A DNA stretch of 64,000 nt from Diplodia intermedia (GCA_021495925.1 JAKEKT010000068.1:62001-126000); one strand, 5' to 3'. Shown: positions 10,536 to 22,072, numbered from the stretch's first letter. Made by a program: numbers and translations. Notes: generated by a model from the letters alone, not told the origin.

Positions 10536-13500
10536 CTACGCACCGTCAAAGACCAAGAGGCTCTGAACACCCACCGCCCCAAACCCCTGCCGACGCAACA
10601 ACTCCCTCCCCCGATGCACCGGAAACTCCGCCACAACCAGCACACCCGCCACGGCCTCGGGCCCAACGCCGGCCTCCCCCAGCAGCCTCAGCACCGCGCA
10701 AAGCGTCTCCCCCGACGCCAGCACATCATCCACCACCACCACCCGCGCGCGCCTCGGCAGCACATCCCTCTCCATCTCGATCCTTTCCTCCCCCTCACCG
10801 TCGGACGCCGCCAACGACGAGATGTGCGACCGGGGCTTGGCGACGGACACGGTGGGCGGCGGCAGCTTGCCGGCGTCCCGCACCAGCACCGCGCGGGGCA
10901 CGCCCGCCCGCAGCGCCAGCGCCGCCGCGTAGACCCAGCCGCCCGCCTCGCAGCACACGACGGCGTCGACGGCCGCCCAGGAGGTGCCGCCGCCGGCGAA
11001 GTGCGTCTGCAGCAGCGACGCGCCCAGCGCCAGGCCGCCCGCCTGCTGCGCGATGCCGAGAACGTGCCGGAACGCGATGTCCGGGCGGCGGTGGTCGGGC
11101 ACCGTGCGGACCATGCGCGCCAGGCGCTGCAGGTCCGCGTGGACGAGGGGGAGGAGTCGGTGCTCGGCGAAGGCTGTTGCCGCCGCGTCCCCGGCGCCGG
11201 CGTTGTCGAAGATGAGGCTGGGGGCGTGGGTTAAGGTTGACGAGGGCGGGTCCGACGACGTACCGGTGCTGCCGTGCTTGTTGGAGTCACCATACCCTCG
11301 GCGGGCTCGCCGCGTCTGCGCGTCGGCGCGTACGTGGACCTCGAGGAGGCGGCGGTCTGGCACCAGGTGCGAGTAGGCGGCGACGGGCGCCTCGTCCCGC
11401 ATCCCGGTGACGAGCAGCACGTCTGCGTCGTCGGCGGCGTGCACGACGTCCAGGAAATGCTCCTCCGGCAGCTGCGGGCGTTGGCGCGCCTGATCTTGGT
11501 AAAACGCCGTCAGTGCTGCCCGGTGGCGCTCCTTGTAAGCCCGGTTCTCCAGCAGACGGCCCAGGTCGGCGCCCGTGGCGGCTGCGTACTCGCGCTTGAC
11601 GGCTTCGCTGATGCTGACTACACGCGCCGTGACGCCCTGGGCGAGGAAGGCCGATAGCCAGACGTCGGCGCAGTAGTCCTTGCCCGCGCCGCTTTCGCCC
11701 GTGACGAGAATGACGAGCTTTTGCTCCACCGCCGCGTGTGCTTGTGGCAGCAGCGGACAAGCATAGGCCAGCACATTCTGCGGGTCTAAGCGGCGTTTGA
11801 GTCGAGCCAGGCGCGACGCATTTGGTCCAAACGCCCTGGCGGCGAGCACAGCGTCTCTGGGATCGGGTCCAAGATCGGCACCGTAAGCTCCGCTACTATA
11901 CATCAACAGGTCCCCGGCGACGCTGTACACCCACTGCACGGCGGCTCGAGCGGCTTCGGTGTCGCCGTCCTGGTCGCGTGGCCAGACGCCAGTGATGACG
12001 CAGGCAAAGTCCCAGTCTCGACAGCCGAATGCGGTGGCGTCGGATGCGACGTCACTGATCGCTCCGCCGCCTTGGAGGAGGTGGAGGTAGCAGAGCGGAG
12101 AGGGACGCGTCGAGATGGCCGATGTCAGGCGCGAGGCGATGGCGGCGGAGCCGATGCGGCTGAGGAAGACGCAGCGTTTGAATGAGGACGTCTTGCCGCC
12201 GCCGTGCCCGCCGTGCATCCCCGACATGTACATCTCGGCGTCGAACAAGCCGACGCTGTCGACGCTTTTGAAACTGGATTCCGGGCCCCAGAGGGCACTT
12301 GCGAGCGTGCTGGACGTAGGTGTTGCAACGGCGTCCCCATCAGTCGTGGACGCTTCAAACATAGTCACGCCCAGCCGCATCTCGCCATCATCCCAATACA
12401 GAAACGCGTCCGCCGAACAGTCCCGACCCAGCCTCCTCGCGACTCCATCAAACTCCTCCAGCCTCCTTTCCGCCTCGCCCCCGTCCCCCAGCGGGACAAC
12501 CCAACTCCTCACCCCCCACACCGACGCCTTCCACGCCCTGAAAACCACACTGACCACAACCCCAAAATTCGTCCCAGCCCCCCTAATCGCCCACAACCAC
12601 TCGTCCCCGTTCGCCGGCCTCACCCCTTCATCCGGCCAGCACTCCCGCGGCACGCGCCCAACACACAGCACCGCGCCGTCACGCACACCGACCACCACCG
12701 CCCCAACAACGGCGTCGCACGCGAGCCCGCGCCGCCGCGCCAGGTGCCCCACGCCGCCCTGCAGCCACAGGCCCGCGCCGACGCCCGGCCGCGCGCCCAG
12801 CGGCACCGCGACGCTCGCCGCCAGCGCCCCGCGGACGACGTCGCCCGTCGTGCACCCGGCGCCGGCGACGACGAGGAGTTCTGTGTCCGTGGCTGCTGCT
12901 GCTCGTCCCCCCGCTTCTTTTCTTGCTCCGTCGCTGCCGTGCCCGCCCGTCGCATCATCCTCCCCCGCTGCTGCAGGGACCCGGACGACGTGCACGCCGT
13001 CAAACGCCGCCATGTCGACGGCCGCGACGCCGGACCGCACGCAGTGCCCGCCGTGCCCGCCGCCGACGACCGTCAGCGCGACGCCGTGCCGCAGTGCCCA
13101 GAGGACGCAATGTTGGACGTCGCGGGTTGACGTTGGTCTGAGCATCGCGGCGGGACGGTGTTGGCGGGCTTCGGCGTTCTTGATTGTTCGGGGCGGCGTC
13201 GGCGCCGGGACGTGTGCGAGGAGGATGGAGAGCGCGGTCGATGCTTGCGCGGTGAAGGCGGCCATGGCGGATGGGGCGTTGAAGAGGAGGTGGCCGGGGG
13301 AGCCGGCGGCGGGTTCGTGGCGGCCCAGGGCGCGGCATGTCTTGCGCCAGGAGGTGCGGGTGGGGGTGTCTGGGTCGGTGGCTTGGGGGGCGAAGCCGGC
13401 GATGAAGGGGGCGAAGGTGTCGAGGGCGGCGTCGGTGTTTGGGATGCGGACGGCGCCGGTCGGGAAGGTTGCTGTGTGGTGGCAGACCAGGCCGTCGAGG

Positions 13501-14108
13501 TCGTGCAGGGCGTCGTTGGCGCGGTGGAAGACGATGACGAGGCTGTCTTGGGGTGGCTGCGAGATGAGCATGGATAGCGCTTGTTTGATGAAGCGGTGCT
13601 TGGGGGACATCCCGTACATGCTGTGGCAGAATAGGACGATGTCGTATTTGTCGTCGGCGGCGCCACTCGTGTCTTTGTTGCCATCATTCAGGGTGAATGG
13701 GATGCGACGGATGTCCGCTAAATCCTTTAGACATGGCAGCGCTGGCTCGCCTGTCTCGGCGGTAGAGCAAAGCCATTCTTCTAGCCTTGCGGCAAACAAG
13801 CCGTTGGGCTCGAATGCCGTGTATCGGATTATTTTCCGTCTCAAACGGCTGGGGAGATATCCAAGTACACTCTTCGGACCGGCGCCAATTTCCAGTACTG
13901 AAATGTGGCCACGGGAGTGAAATAGGGGTGCCAGCAGCTGGGATAGCTGAGGGATGATGAAGTCTTGGTACGTCGCCCATCCGGAGCCTTGAACCAACAA
14001 GTCAAAGCCATCACTGTACTGTATGTCCGACAACGGTTGCTGAGAAGCTGCCTGAGTTGCCGCGGCCTCCTGCCTGAGGGCCTGCTTTAGGGAATCGAGG
14101 GTGGCCAT
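10536..14108 (-). CDS. Four-module fusion: methyltransferase, FAD oxidase, phosphomevalonate kinase-like, adenine phosphoribosyltransferase-like
   Basis: One uninterrupted frame of 1190 residues. The start at 14108 (MATLDSLKQAL) was chosen because the 90 residues upstream in frame look like leader DNA and a TATA-like box lies about 200 bp upstream. Module 1 (1-270): VLEIGAGPKS at 71-80, a class I methyltransferase motif. Module 2 (about 315-790): FAD_binding_4/BBE oxidase with VVGGGHGGH near 348, a GARPGVGAGLWLQGGVG loop, WAIRGAGTNFGVV and the C-terminal DPQNVLAYACPL. Module 3 (798-930): ILVTGESGAGKD P-loop, REYAAATG and RLLENRAYKE, LVTGMRDEAPVAAY, as in animal-type phosphomevalonate kinase. 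Module 4 (985-1190): PRPP-binding VVVVDDVLASGETL and GGLALGASLL, as in adenine phosphoribosyltransferase. Key motifs of all four look intact. No stop or splice signal separates them. The role of the joined protein is unknown. Confidence 0.88.
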   Translation of the reverse strand: MATLDSLKQALRQEAAATQAASQQPLSDIQYSDGFDLLVQGSGWATYQDFIIPQLSQLLAPLFHSRGHISVLEIGAGPKSVLGYLPSRLRRKIIRYTAFEPNGLFAARLEEWLCSTAETGEPALPCLKDLADIRRIPFTLNDGNKDTSGAADDKYDIVLFCHSMYGMSPKHRFIKQALSMLISQPPQDSLVIVFHRANDALHDLDGLVCHHTATFPTGAVRIPNTDAALDTFAPFIAGFAPQATDPDTPTRTSWRKTCRALGRHEPAAGSPGHLLFNAPSAMAAFTAQASTALSILLAHVPAPTPPRTIKNAEARQHRPAAMLRPTSTRDVQHCVLWALRHGVALTVVGGGHGGHCVRSGVAAVDMAAFDGVHVVRVPAAAGEDDATGGHGSDGARKEAGGRAAAATDTELLVVAGAGCTTGDVVRGALAASVAVPLGARPGVGAGLWLQGGVGHLARRRGLACDAVVGAVVVGVRDGAVLCVGRVPRECWPDEGVRPANGDEWLWAIRGAGTNFGVVVSVVFRAWKASVWGVRSWVVPLGDGGEAERRLEEFDGVARRLGRDCSADAFLYWDDGEMRLGVTMFEASTTDGDAVATPTSSTLASALWGPESSFKSVDSVGLFDAEMYMSGMHGGHGGGKTSSFKRCVFLSRIGSAAIASRLTSAISTRPSPLCYLHLLQGGGAISDVASDATAFGCRDWDFACVITGVWPRDQDGDTEAARAAVQWVYSVAGDLLMYSSGAYGADLGPDPRDAVLAARAFGPNASRLARLKRRLDPQNVLAYACPLLPQAHAAVEQKLVILVTGESGAGKDYCADVWLSAFLAQGVTARVVSISEAVKREYAAATGADLGRLLENRAYKERHRAALTAFYQDQARQRPQLPEEHFLDVVHAADDADVLLVTGMRDEAPVAAYSHLVPDRRLLEVHVRADAQTRRARRGYGDSNKHGSTGTSSDPPSSTLTHAPSLIFDNAGAGDAAATAFAEHRLLPLVHADLQRLARMVRTVPDHRRPDIAFRHVLGIAQQAGGLALGASLLQTHFAGGGTSWAAVDAVVCCEAGGWVYAAALALRAGVPRAVLVRDAGKLPPPTVSVAKPRSHISSLAASDGEGEERIEMERDVLPRRARVVVVDDVLASGETLCAVLRLLGEAGVGPEAVAGVLVVAEFPVHRGRELLRRQGFGAVGVQSLLVFDGA

Positions 14109-16391
14109 TTCATGGGTGTGTGAGTAGCCCGCACTAGTGATGGCGATGATGGTGGATGTGGGCCTTGCCGAGGGTAACAGCCGTACACTGAAGCAGCAGG
14201 ATTGGTGGGCTGGGAGAGGTATGCAATGCGGTGACACAACAAAGTGCGGGGTAGTACTACCTGTGGCCTTCCTGTATGTTATCGCAGCTGCTGCTCGTAG
14301 CCCCATTTTATACGAGAGCATGGCAGACAAGGTTGTTAACATCAAACATGTTTGTAAGTACTGATTTGCTTCCGCCAAACAACCAAACGATTATAGAAGG
14401 TCGTAGTTGTTTGGGGTGGACACGGGCCACTATCGAAAGATTAAGTACTATTTGTTGTGTAAAAATTGCTGTTGGTGTTTGAATCATCTATAGAGAACAG
14501 CCTGCGTAAACTCTCCCATGTGTCCGTTGTTGGGACGAATGGTGGCCAACGAAATCTTGAAGAGGCCCAGATACAACTGCGGCAAGGGACTACCCTGGGA
14601 AAAACCCTCCAATCCATTTACATGCAATATTATTACGTCAATCAGGCCACTCATACTAGTAATGCTCGCATCGGGCATGTTCACTCCTCGATCTTCCCTC
14701 CAACGACTGGTTCCATTGCACTTCTGTTTACCGAGTTGCGTCAGCCCACATCTCATTCTTCCGGTTTAACGGTCACTTACGCCGGTCATGATCTTCGTAC
14801 TGGCTTCTGTTGGCGCCGCAGCAACCAGGGAGACAGAAGCCCCAAGGGAGAGAAAAACGGTGGCGAAGCCGAAGCACATGATCCGTATGTGGTGAGTGAG
14901 GTTGAGAAAGAGATATTTTACGTATCTCTAAGAAGAGGCGTGAAGAGAAGTCGGAAGAGCATGTGTGCGGTTTAGTAATGTTTTTTCATTACGGAGAGTA
15001 GCAGTCTTTCAAGCGGATGCATTCAAAACGATGATCGGCGGCATGAATTACGTGCAGTAGGCTGATGATCTTCCCACCAAGAAAGTAATATCACTTGAGG
15101 CCAGGCCCAAACGATTGGCAGAGCGGCTACGGCCCGCTCGAGACCTGCACCGACGTTTGGCTGGAACGCTCGTGTTTCCAGTCAGGTGGGTCAAAGAGTA
15201 GTAACGCCATTGTAGTTTACGGGTTCTAATCATGCTGCGCATTGCTCTCAGTCCACACACCAGATCTGATCTGTCGAGACGGAAAGAGGGCGAGAAGCCA
15301 TGTTCATCCAGATGTTGGCGTCTCCCTCCATCTTCACCTTTCTCTGGATTCCTTCACCCTGATATACATACACCCAAGACCGTTAAAAGCAGCTTGACAG
15401 CTGCCATTGGCTCTTGTAGTTTTGCTTTGTATGCTATCCAACGTGTGATGGCCGTCTTTTTATTTGTTGTCCGGAGGAAGGGCGCAGCACCACATGTCGG
15501 AACAGCGGATTGCGCAGCTCGAGATGGCCGGCTTTTCCATCGACATGGAATGCGACATAGCCCTGGCATTTGCACTATCCACGCTCACCTTAAGAAGAAG
15601 GGGTGAAACGACCGAGGGCTGCCGACATGAATGGTGAGGGGACGACGCTACTTACCAGTGAAATATACAGCTCCTTCGCGCAGCCGATGGCTAGCGTGGA
15701 TCTGTTTTCTGCTCATGTCATGGGTAGTTAAAGCCATCGTCCGGACGTGTATGTAGAATTTTTTACGTATTGTTTTTCCCCCCTTCTATGAACGAGCTAA
15801 GGCATAGCTATGCCATGTTCTGCTATTCTTCGCGCTAGTCATCGGCTGCGAGAGGGGGCTGTAGCTTATCCTTTGTCGAATTCGGGCATTCCAATACAAT
15901 GTAATCGGCGATCACATAAGTCAAGGCCTGACGTGATAGCGGCGGATATCCAATTGGAGCGTAAGCCGGAGCGCCCGTCTTTACTCGACAAGGCGTGCAT
16001 AATTTGGGGGCCGAACGCGTGTACTTGGCGGTGGGGGCCAAAACTGCCGTAACTTTGGCACCACCGCACAGGGGCCTTCTTGCGGCACTACATACGATTG
16101 GACACACGTGAAGCGCGAGACAAGCCGCACGGCAGAATCCGGCGTTCTGTGTTGCACAGTGGAGTGGGCAGCGCCATCAACGTTCGACGCCAGGCTGACT
16201 GTGCGCCAATCGTGACAATCACTGCCTCTTTTCGAGACACACGGAGCATCACAACAAGGTACGAAACCGCAACCGAGCGATCCCTGCGATCCTTCCAACC
16301 CAGCGACCCCGATAATATTGCCGCAGTCTCCCGCTGACCTGCTCAGCCTTTTCTCCTCCGCGACCGGCCCACCGCCCAGCCGTCAACCACC
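14109..16391. other. 2.3-kb divergent intergenic region, no supported gene
   Basis: Contains the promoter of the minus-strand fusion gene and, at the right end, the leader of the gene at 16392. Intermediate open frames are short and lack domain or codon signals. No tRNA structure or repeat recognised. Confidence 0.5.
14306..14313 (-). promoter_or_regulatory. TATA-like box for the fusion gene
   Basis: The minus strand reads TATAAAAT here, about 200 bp before the chosen start at 14108. It supports the shorter N-terminus of the fusion gene. Confidence 0.4.
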
Positions 16392-17922
16392 ATGGCGGCC
16401 TCACTGGGGAAACAGCACTACAGCAGCGTCCCGTCGGACCAGTACCACCAGGACTACAGCACGCTCGAGGTCGACGAGAGCGCGAACCTGCCCGAAGTCA
16501 AGCCCGCCGCCGACAGGAACCAGCTGCCCGAGGCCGTCAACACCACAGGGAAGGAGCTCGCGCCCGGTGCAACGCATGCAGATGGCCCGCCGGCAGGAGG
16601 AAGAATATGCGGCGTGCGCCGGCGGACCTTCTGGATAGGACTGGCCGTCGCGCTCGCCATCATCATCGGCGTGGCCGTGGGTGCCGGCGTCGGTGCCACG
16701 AGACGGAACTCAGGATCCACGTCGTCGTCGTCGTCGTCCTCCTCCTCCTCCTCCTCCTCCAACAGCAGCGGCGGCACAGCAACCGGCATCGCGTCGAATT
16801 CCAAACTCGCGGCCAGCAACTACACGGACGCGTCGGGCGTCGAGCACTCGCAGGTGTACTACCAGAACGGCACGACGCTGCAGATCTGGATGGCGGACTG
16901 GGACAGCGCGGCGGCCAGCTGGAGCCGCAGCCTGGTGCAAGCGCAGAACAACGACTCGGCGGTGAATCCGCGAAACGGCACCGCCCTCGCCGCCGCCAAC
17001 TACTGGACCGAAGCCGGCGACAACGTACGTCGAAACGGCATCATCCTCCCCCTCCCCCAAAACGCTTTGCTGACGATGGAACCAACCAGACCACCGACTT
17101 CCGCTGCCTCTTCGTCGACGACGACCTCTACGTGCGCTTCCTGTGGGCGGCGAACCGCAGCGCGGCGGCGGGCGGGTGGCAGCTGTCGGCGCAGCAGGAC
17201 GCCGTGATGCAGGCGGGCGCCAACTCGTCGCTGGCCGAGTACGTGCCCGGGTGCAACGTGACGCAGGGCTGCAACAGCGCCGACTTCACGCTGTACGAGA
17301 GCGGCACGAACAGCGTGATGCTGTTCTACCCCTTCGGCGACGGCGACGGCGCCGTCACGGGCAAGCTCGCCGTGACCGGGCTGACGGCGCGAGAAGGGAG
17401 CGCCATGGCCGTCGCCCCGATACCCCGGGTGGACGCGCGCAGCGTGGCGTATCCCCGCGTCGGCCTGTATTTGGTTGATGATGAGGGCTATTTGGCGGAG
17501 GCGTATGGCGGGTACGATTTGGACTGGTCGGATACGGATTTGAGTGAGTCTTTTCTTTTCTTCGTGGTAGTGCGGCGGACTGACGTGCGACTCCAGGCTC
17601 ATCCGTCCCGGTCACCGTGGACGAAGGCGGCCAGATTGCGGCCATGTCGCAGTACCGGCTCGACGACTACAACCTGCAGATCCTGATCACCAAGGCCGAG
17701 GGCGGCGTGAAGATGGCGTACATGAACGGCGACTCTTGGGGCGAGAACAACGAAGTCGAGAGCATGGAGGACGTCGTGGCGCTGTCGCCCATCGCGGCGA
17801 ATCAGCTGGGCCGCGTGTACGCGTTCGAGGATGCGGGGAATGGGACGCAGCTGGTTGAGTGGAGTCGGGTGACGGGCACGATTCCGAGGTTTGAGCGCGT
17901 GGGCGTGGTGGAGAGCGGGTAG
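16392..17922 (+). CDS. Single-pass membrane protein with fucose-lectin-like beta-propeller domain
   Basis: Three exons: 16392-17024, 17090-17543 and 17597-17922; the introns (65 and 53 bp) have GTACGT/CCAG and GTGAGT/CCAG and keep phase, giving 470 residues. The N-terminus is soluble, followed by a basic RRR stop and a membrane segment at about 80-101 (FWIGLAVALAIIIGVAVGAG). A run of serines (about 109-123, from TCG/TCC repeats) links it to an extracellular part with repeats of the type SKLAASNYTD, VYYQNGTTLQIWM, and later QYRLDDYNLQILIT, matching the fungal fucose-specific lectin-like superfamily. It is a type II topology. Sugar binding is a family inference; carbohydrate-contact residues could not be checked. 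The serine microsatellite is a likely length-variable site. Confidence 0.75.
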
Positions 17923-18899
17923 ACTGGCATGATCATGCATGGTAATGCGGTAATGCGAATCTTCTAATGTCTGCATCTGTGCTCGATTTGTTAATGGTGA
18001 CTCAGGAGGTGAGGTAGGCGTAGCAGCAACGCTAAGATCTTAATAAGAAAAAGATACGTTCTTTCAAGCGCTAAGCTTTTTCAAGCTCCACGTATTGCGT
18101 TACAGCCCGTCGGGATTAAGGCGGTCTGTTATCTCCAGCTCATCGGCGACAAGACGGACTTTAGTAAACGAGGCGGAGCGTTACCAGGAACAAGTACAAG
18201 CTAGGCAGAAGTGTGGGGGCGCATCCGCCACGTATCCGTCGCAGACATACGGTGAAGAGAGCTGGACTTTGTCGAAGTATCAGCAACACTCGATTGATGA
18301 AAATTCGACTGTGTCATGTGCACGCCTCATGTGGACCCTAGGCGCAGCGTGGATTGGTCCGGCATGGTACACAGCCACAGAGACTTTCACTGTTTCTCAG
18401 CCCAGTCTGGACACGTCTGCTCATCTTTCATCGCATCAACGATTCACCCTTCATCCTGCGACAACGAGGGGGGGAAGACTGTACCCTTCAGCCGCCCGGG
18501 ACCGCGCCAGCTGCCAAGAGCATTTCCACCTTGGATCTCAGTTTGTCGGCCTTTTCGCGTCGGCTTGACGTCGCCTACCTGTTTTCTCGTTACCAGCCCA
18601 GTAGCAAACAGAGATTTTCTGGTTCTGGAGTGAAGCGTCACCACAATTCGAGCCGAAGGAGAGCAGTATAGCTCGGAGTGAATCTCCCAGAAGTTGCGGG
18701 CTGGCCTGACCCACACAAGGACCAAACGGAGCTTTTACACCTCGGTAAGGTGACCTTGACCTCGTCAACAACGCTAGACTTGTAAGTCACACTTGGAGAT
18801 GTTGGAAAGCCAAACCCTTGCGCTTACAGTTTGTAGATCATTCAATGCCCCCCAGTCCTATTCTTGGTCCCCTATCAGCCAAGCTGAACAACCGCAAAA
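17923..18899. other. intergenic, no supported gene
   Basis: About 1 kb between two plus-strand genes. The open frames here overlap in several frames and show no family features. Confidence 0.5.
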
Positions 18900-20996
18900 A
18901 TGCTCTGTGCAATTTGCATCTCAATGTTCCAAAACCCGGAGCTGAAAGGTCGCCATCACAAGGACATGAGAGACTTGACCAAAGCAGCTGCCGCTGGCTG
19001 TAAGATATGCGTCAACATGATCCGTCTGAGAGAACGAGTGGGGCCAGATGAAACAAGTGAGGCAACAGCCAATCCATTCATGACGTATGAATTCAAAAAG
19101 TTGCAGGAGCCTCGCAACGGTGTCTGGTCAATTATGTTCATGTCCAGCATCATTTGGGTGAAGGAGTGGATCACTAATATATACCTGGCCAGCTCTCCAA
19201 CCTTCCAGGTACCGGTGCACTACGCCAGGTTCCTCAACACGTCAAAGCTAGACCTGGGAAAAGAACCATGGAGAGTACGAGAAGATGGTTTCCCTAAGGC
19301 GTCTATTCCGCTCTCCACAGGTCATCCAGATGTTGCTGAGGTCGCTCTTCGGTGGTTCAACACTTGTCGGCTCGAACATGCGAATTGCGAACCTCACGAT
19401 AGCTCTCGAAATCCAAGTTGGTATCCCAAACGTCTCTTGGATTTCAGTGGGACAGAGGGAAGCCTGCGTCTTATTGAAACCAGCCTGGAACCTCCAAAGG
19501 ATAAATACGCCAGTCTGTCACATTGTTGGGGGTCGCGTCCAACGTTCTTAACCCTTCGGTCCGACAACCTTGAGCTTTTCAAGAAAAATATCCCATTCGA
19601 ATCATTACCGAAGAGCTTCCAGGATGCCATTGTCACTTGTCGCCGACTAGGAATAAATTACCTCTGGATTGATAGCCTGTGTATCATCCAGAGCGGGCAC
19701 GGCTCCGAAGCGGACTGGCTCGAGCACGCAGTAGACATGCGACAGGTCTATCTGCACTGCACTCTCAATATATCCATTGACCGTGCAAGTGGTGCCGAAA
19801 AAGGGGCATTCACCACAAGAAACACAAATGCGCTCCAGCCTTGCCACGTGAATTGGAACTATTCCGGATCGGACCAAGCGTTTTGGACCGTATATGGAGT
19901 CTCTGACACGATCGTAGAACTCCACGGTTTGCCACTTTGGAAACGCGCATGGGTGGCTCAAGAAAGACTGTTTTCTCCGAGAGTGCTACACTTTGCCAAC
20001 GACCGCATCCACTGGGAGTGCAGCAAAGCGTCAAGGTCTTCCGTTAACGAGTATTCCTTCCATTGCTACGGAGACAACGATATCGGAAGGTTCGACGCTA
20101 TATTTGCCACTGCATTTACGCTCGGATCAAAGACCAGGGGAACCATGAGCGATAAATTGGACTCTTCATGGAACAACAGCGTAATTCTGTATACCATGGG
20201 CCGCTTATCGTTTCCGGAAAAAGACAGGCTTGTTGCCTTCGCCGGAATATCTCAGAAGTTGGAAGAGATTTCCGGCAGCCGCTACATTGCTGGGTTTTTC
20301 CATCATCAGCTACCCTGGGCATTACTTTGGCAGGCACTCCGCCGGTGGAGAGAAGCTACCAAGACGTACATGGCGCCCAGCTTTTCTTGGGCTGGCTTCT
20401 ACGGATCCGTACGGCCTACCATGCGCCGCTTCCTGGAACTGGGTCTGCTAACCTCGGAACTACTCACAGAGGTCTGCGGTATACGTGTAGATCTTTTGGA
20501 CAAAGACAACAGACATGGGCAGGTCAGCTTCGCAGAACTCCAACTGCGTGGCGTACTACTTCCATGTTCGTACGCAAGCCATGGCCCGAAATTTTCGACA
20601 GATCTCTATCATAGATGTACGTCGTGCTCTACCTGGGCAGTGGATTTCATCTACGAGAACGGAACCTGGCAACATGTCCCACACAACGCAATCAGGGACA
20701 CTCAAAAAGCCGATGGGGCTCTCACAGTGCACCCCGACTACATCGAAGTCTTCGCAGATCATGCCAATCAGCTCTATATCTTCCCAATCATTGAGTGCAT
20801 CCGAGATCGCGCATACCATTTTCTCGGTACAGCGCAGCCCGACAGCAAACACCATCCAGCCTCTCACGGACTCATTCTGAAGCAAACTCATCGCGAGGGC
20901 GAGTACGAGCGCGTAGGGGTGTACCACGCCCCTTACCTTCTTGGAAAGTCGGCCATGCGGGCGGGACACCCCGAACAACTGGTCAGCATCATCTGA
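18900..20996 (+). CDS. HET-domain protein, classical type, with N-terminal CxxC pairs
   Basis: Single exon of 698 residues with an intact frame. Two CxxC pairs near the start (CAIC at 3-6 and CKIC at 34-37) could form a small zinc site, common at HET N-termini. The HET core has YASLSHCWGS at about 203-212, LPKSFQDAIVTCRRLGINYL and WIDSLCIIQ at about 256-264, then WKRAWVAQERLFSPRVLHF with the IHWEC element. HET proteins trigger or regulate heterokaryon incompatibility cell death in filamentous fungi; which partner this one has is not visible. The start is the first ATG and lies right before the Cys pair. It is related to the classical HET genes at 35638 and 42551 rather than to the right-end array. 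Confidence 0.9.
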   Translation: MLCAICISMFQNPELKGRHHKDMRDLTKAAAAGCKICVNMIRLRERVGPDETSEATANPFMTYEFKKLQEPRNGVWSIMFMSSIIWVKEWITNIYLASSPTFQVPVHYARFLNTSKLDLGKEPWRVREDGFPKASIPLSTGHPDVAEVALRWFNTCRLEHANCEPHDSSRNPSWYPKRLLDFSGTEGSLRLIETSLEPPKDKYASLSHCWGSRPTFLTLRSDNLELFKKNIPFESLPKSFQDAIVTCRRLGINYLWIDSLCIIQSGHGSEADWLEHAVDMRQVYLHCTLNISIDRASGAEKGAFTTRNTNALQPCHVNWNYSGSDQAFWTVYGVSDTIVELHGLPLWKRAWVAQERLFSPRVLHFANDRIHWECSKASRSSVNEYSFHCYGDNDIGRFDAIFATAFTLGSKTRGTMSDKLDSSWNNSVILYTMGRLSFPEKDRLVAFAGISQKLEEISGSRYIAGFFHHQLPWALLWQALRRWREATKTYMAPSFSWAGFYGSVRPTMRRFLELGLLTSELLTEVCGIRVDLLDKDNRHGQVSFAELQLRGVLLPCSYASHGPKFSTDLYHRCTSCSTWAVDFIYENGTWQHVPHNAIRDTQKADGALTVHPDYIEVFADHANQLYIFPIIECIRDRAYHFLGTAQPDSKHHPASHGLILKQTHREGEYERVGVYHAPYLLGKSAMRAGHPEQLVSII

Positions 20997-22072
20997 TTGC
21001 ACCGAAGAAACACGACGCCACCTCTACGCGGTCCCACCCGTCGCCTTGCCCGTCCATCATCGCTGTGTTTTTCTTCTCAAACCAGCGCCCATATACAGAC
21101 ACGTTCTTTCTCTCCGCGCCATCCAACCGCTCAGTTCCAAACATCAGACAGCAAGTCAGGAGTATGCTTGCCGACGTTTCCAGTTCCGCTCAAACAACAG
21201 TGTGCCGGTGCGCGTTTGATGCACCTCGCGAGTCGGCCGCTCGGACAGGAGACGAAGTACGGTGGCAGTGTGGGGTTGGACTCTTCTTCGCCTCGAGAGC
21301 AGTCGTGCTGGTGTCGGGGAGTGTAGGAGTCGGACTACGCCAGCAGTTTGGTAGCCAGTGAGGCCAGAGTCGAGATAGGAGAGTAGTTCAGGGAATTTCG
21401 GAGCGTGCGAGGACTGTTGCTGCGCGTGTGTTGAGGGGCAGACCGGGTGTTCATGAAGGTTGGGGTACGGGCGAAACGACGCCTGTTCAAATTTGCTGTA
21501 CGCCGGCTGTTTGGCCAGCTCGGGCGGTTGCATCTCAAGCCGGGGAGGCGGCAAGTCGTTCATTTCATGAATTGCAAAAGATGATTGTCTACCATGTTTG
21601 TATGGATTCTTTGCTGTGAGCACCTGCATCGAGCGGAGACAATTGTTTACGGCTCTTTTCTCACTCACATACTCGACAGAACAGAAGCCGAGATCAGCAT
21701 CAAAACTACGTGAAGCCTCCTTTGTATAGCTACTAGAGCGTCCTTGAGTTTTATAGAGTATCTAAGCCACCGTTTGTATACTGGTGCCGTGTCCGTGAAG
21801 CAGCCAATCAGAACCCCCGCACGCCGCGAATACCCGGGGACAGACGAACTGTCCAACTCGCCTTCCCCTTTCGCTTAGAGCTTAAATATCATTTCACCTT
21901 TGGTGTTACATGGCGGCGATAAACTCATTTCCTCGGAGCGGGCCGGGGAGACCTCCGCCTTATGACCACCGCCCGCCTTCCCGCGGACCTGGAGCCTCCC
22001 AACAGTCACCACAGCACTCGTCACCGTGCGCACCACGTCTTCAACTCACCACCCAACCACCCAACCACCCTA
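20997..22072. other. intergenic, convergent 3' ends
   Basis: About 1.1 kb between convergent genes. A C-rich low-complexity tract begins near 22000 and continues into the end of the minus-strand gene. No gene supported. Confidence 0.5.

Noticed and set aside
12115..13920. 601-codon open frame on the plus strand
   Set aside because: It lies entirely antisense to the fusion gene; composition is Pro/Arg/Ala-rich shadow coding and no family motif appears, while the minus strand carries four recognisable modules.
14109..14378. 90-residue N-terminal extension of the fusion protein
   Set aside because: Upstream frame lacks conserved features and contains the TATA-like box region; the ATG at 14108 has a normal context just before the methyltransferase module.
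14466..14975. 169-codon plus-strand frame
   Set aside because: No motif, no signal peptide, overlaps a minus-strand frame of similar quality; chance frame in intergenic DNA.
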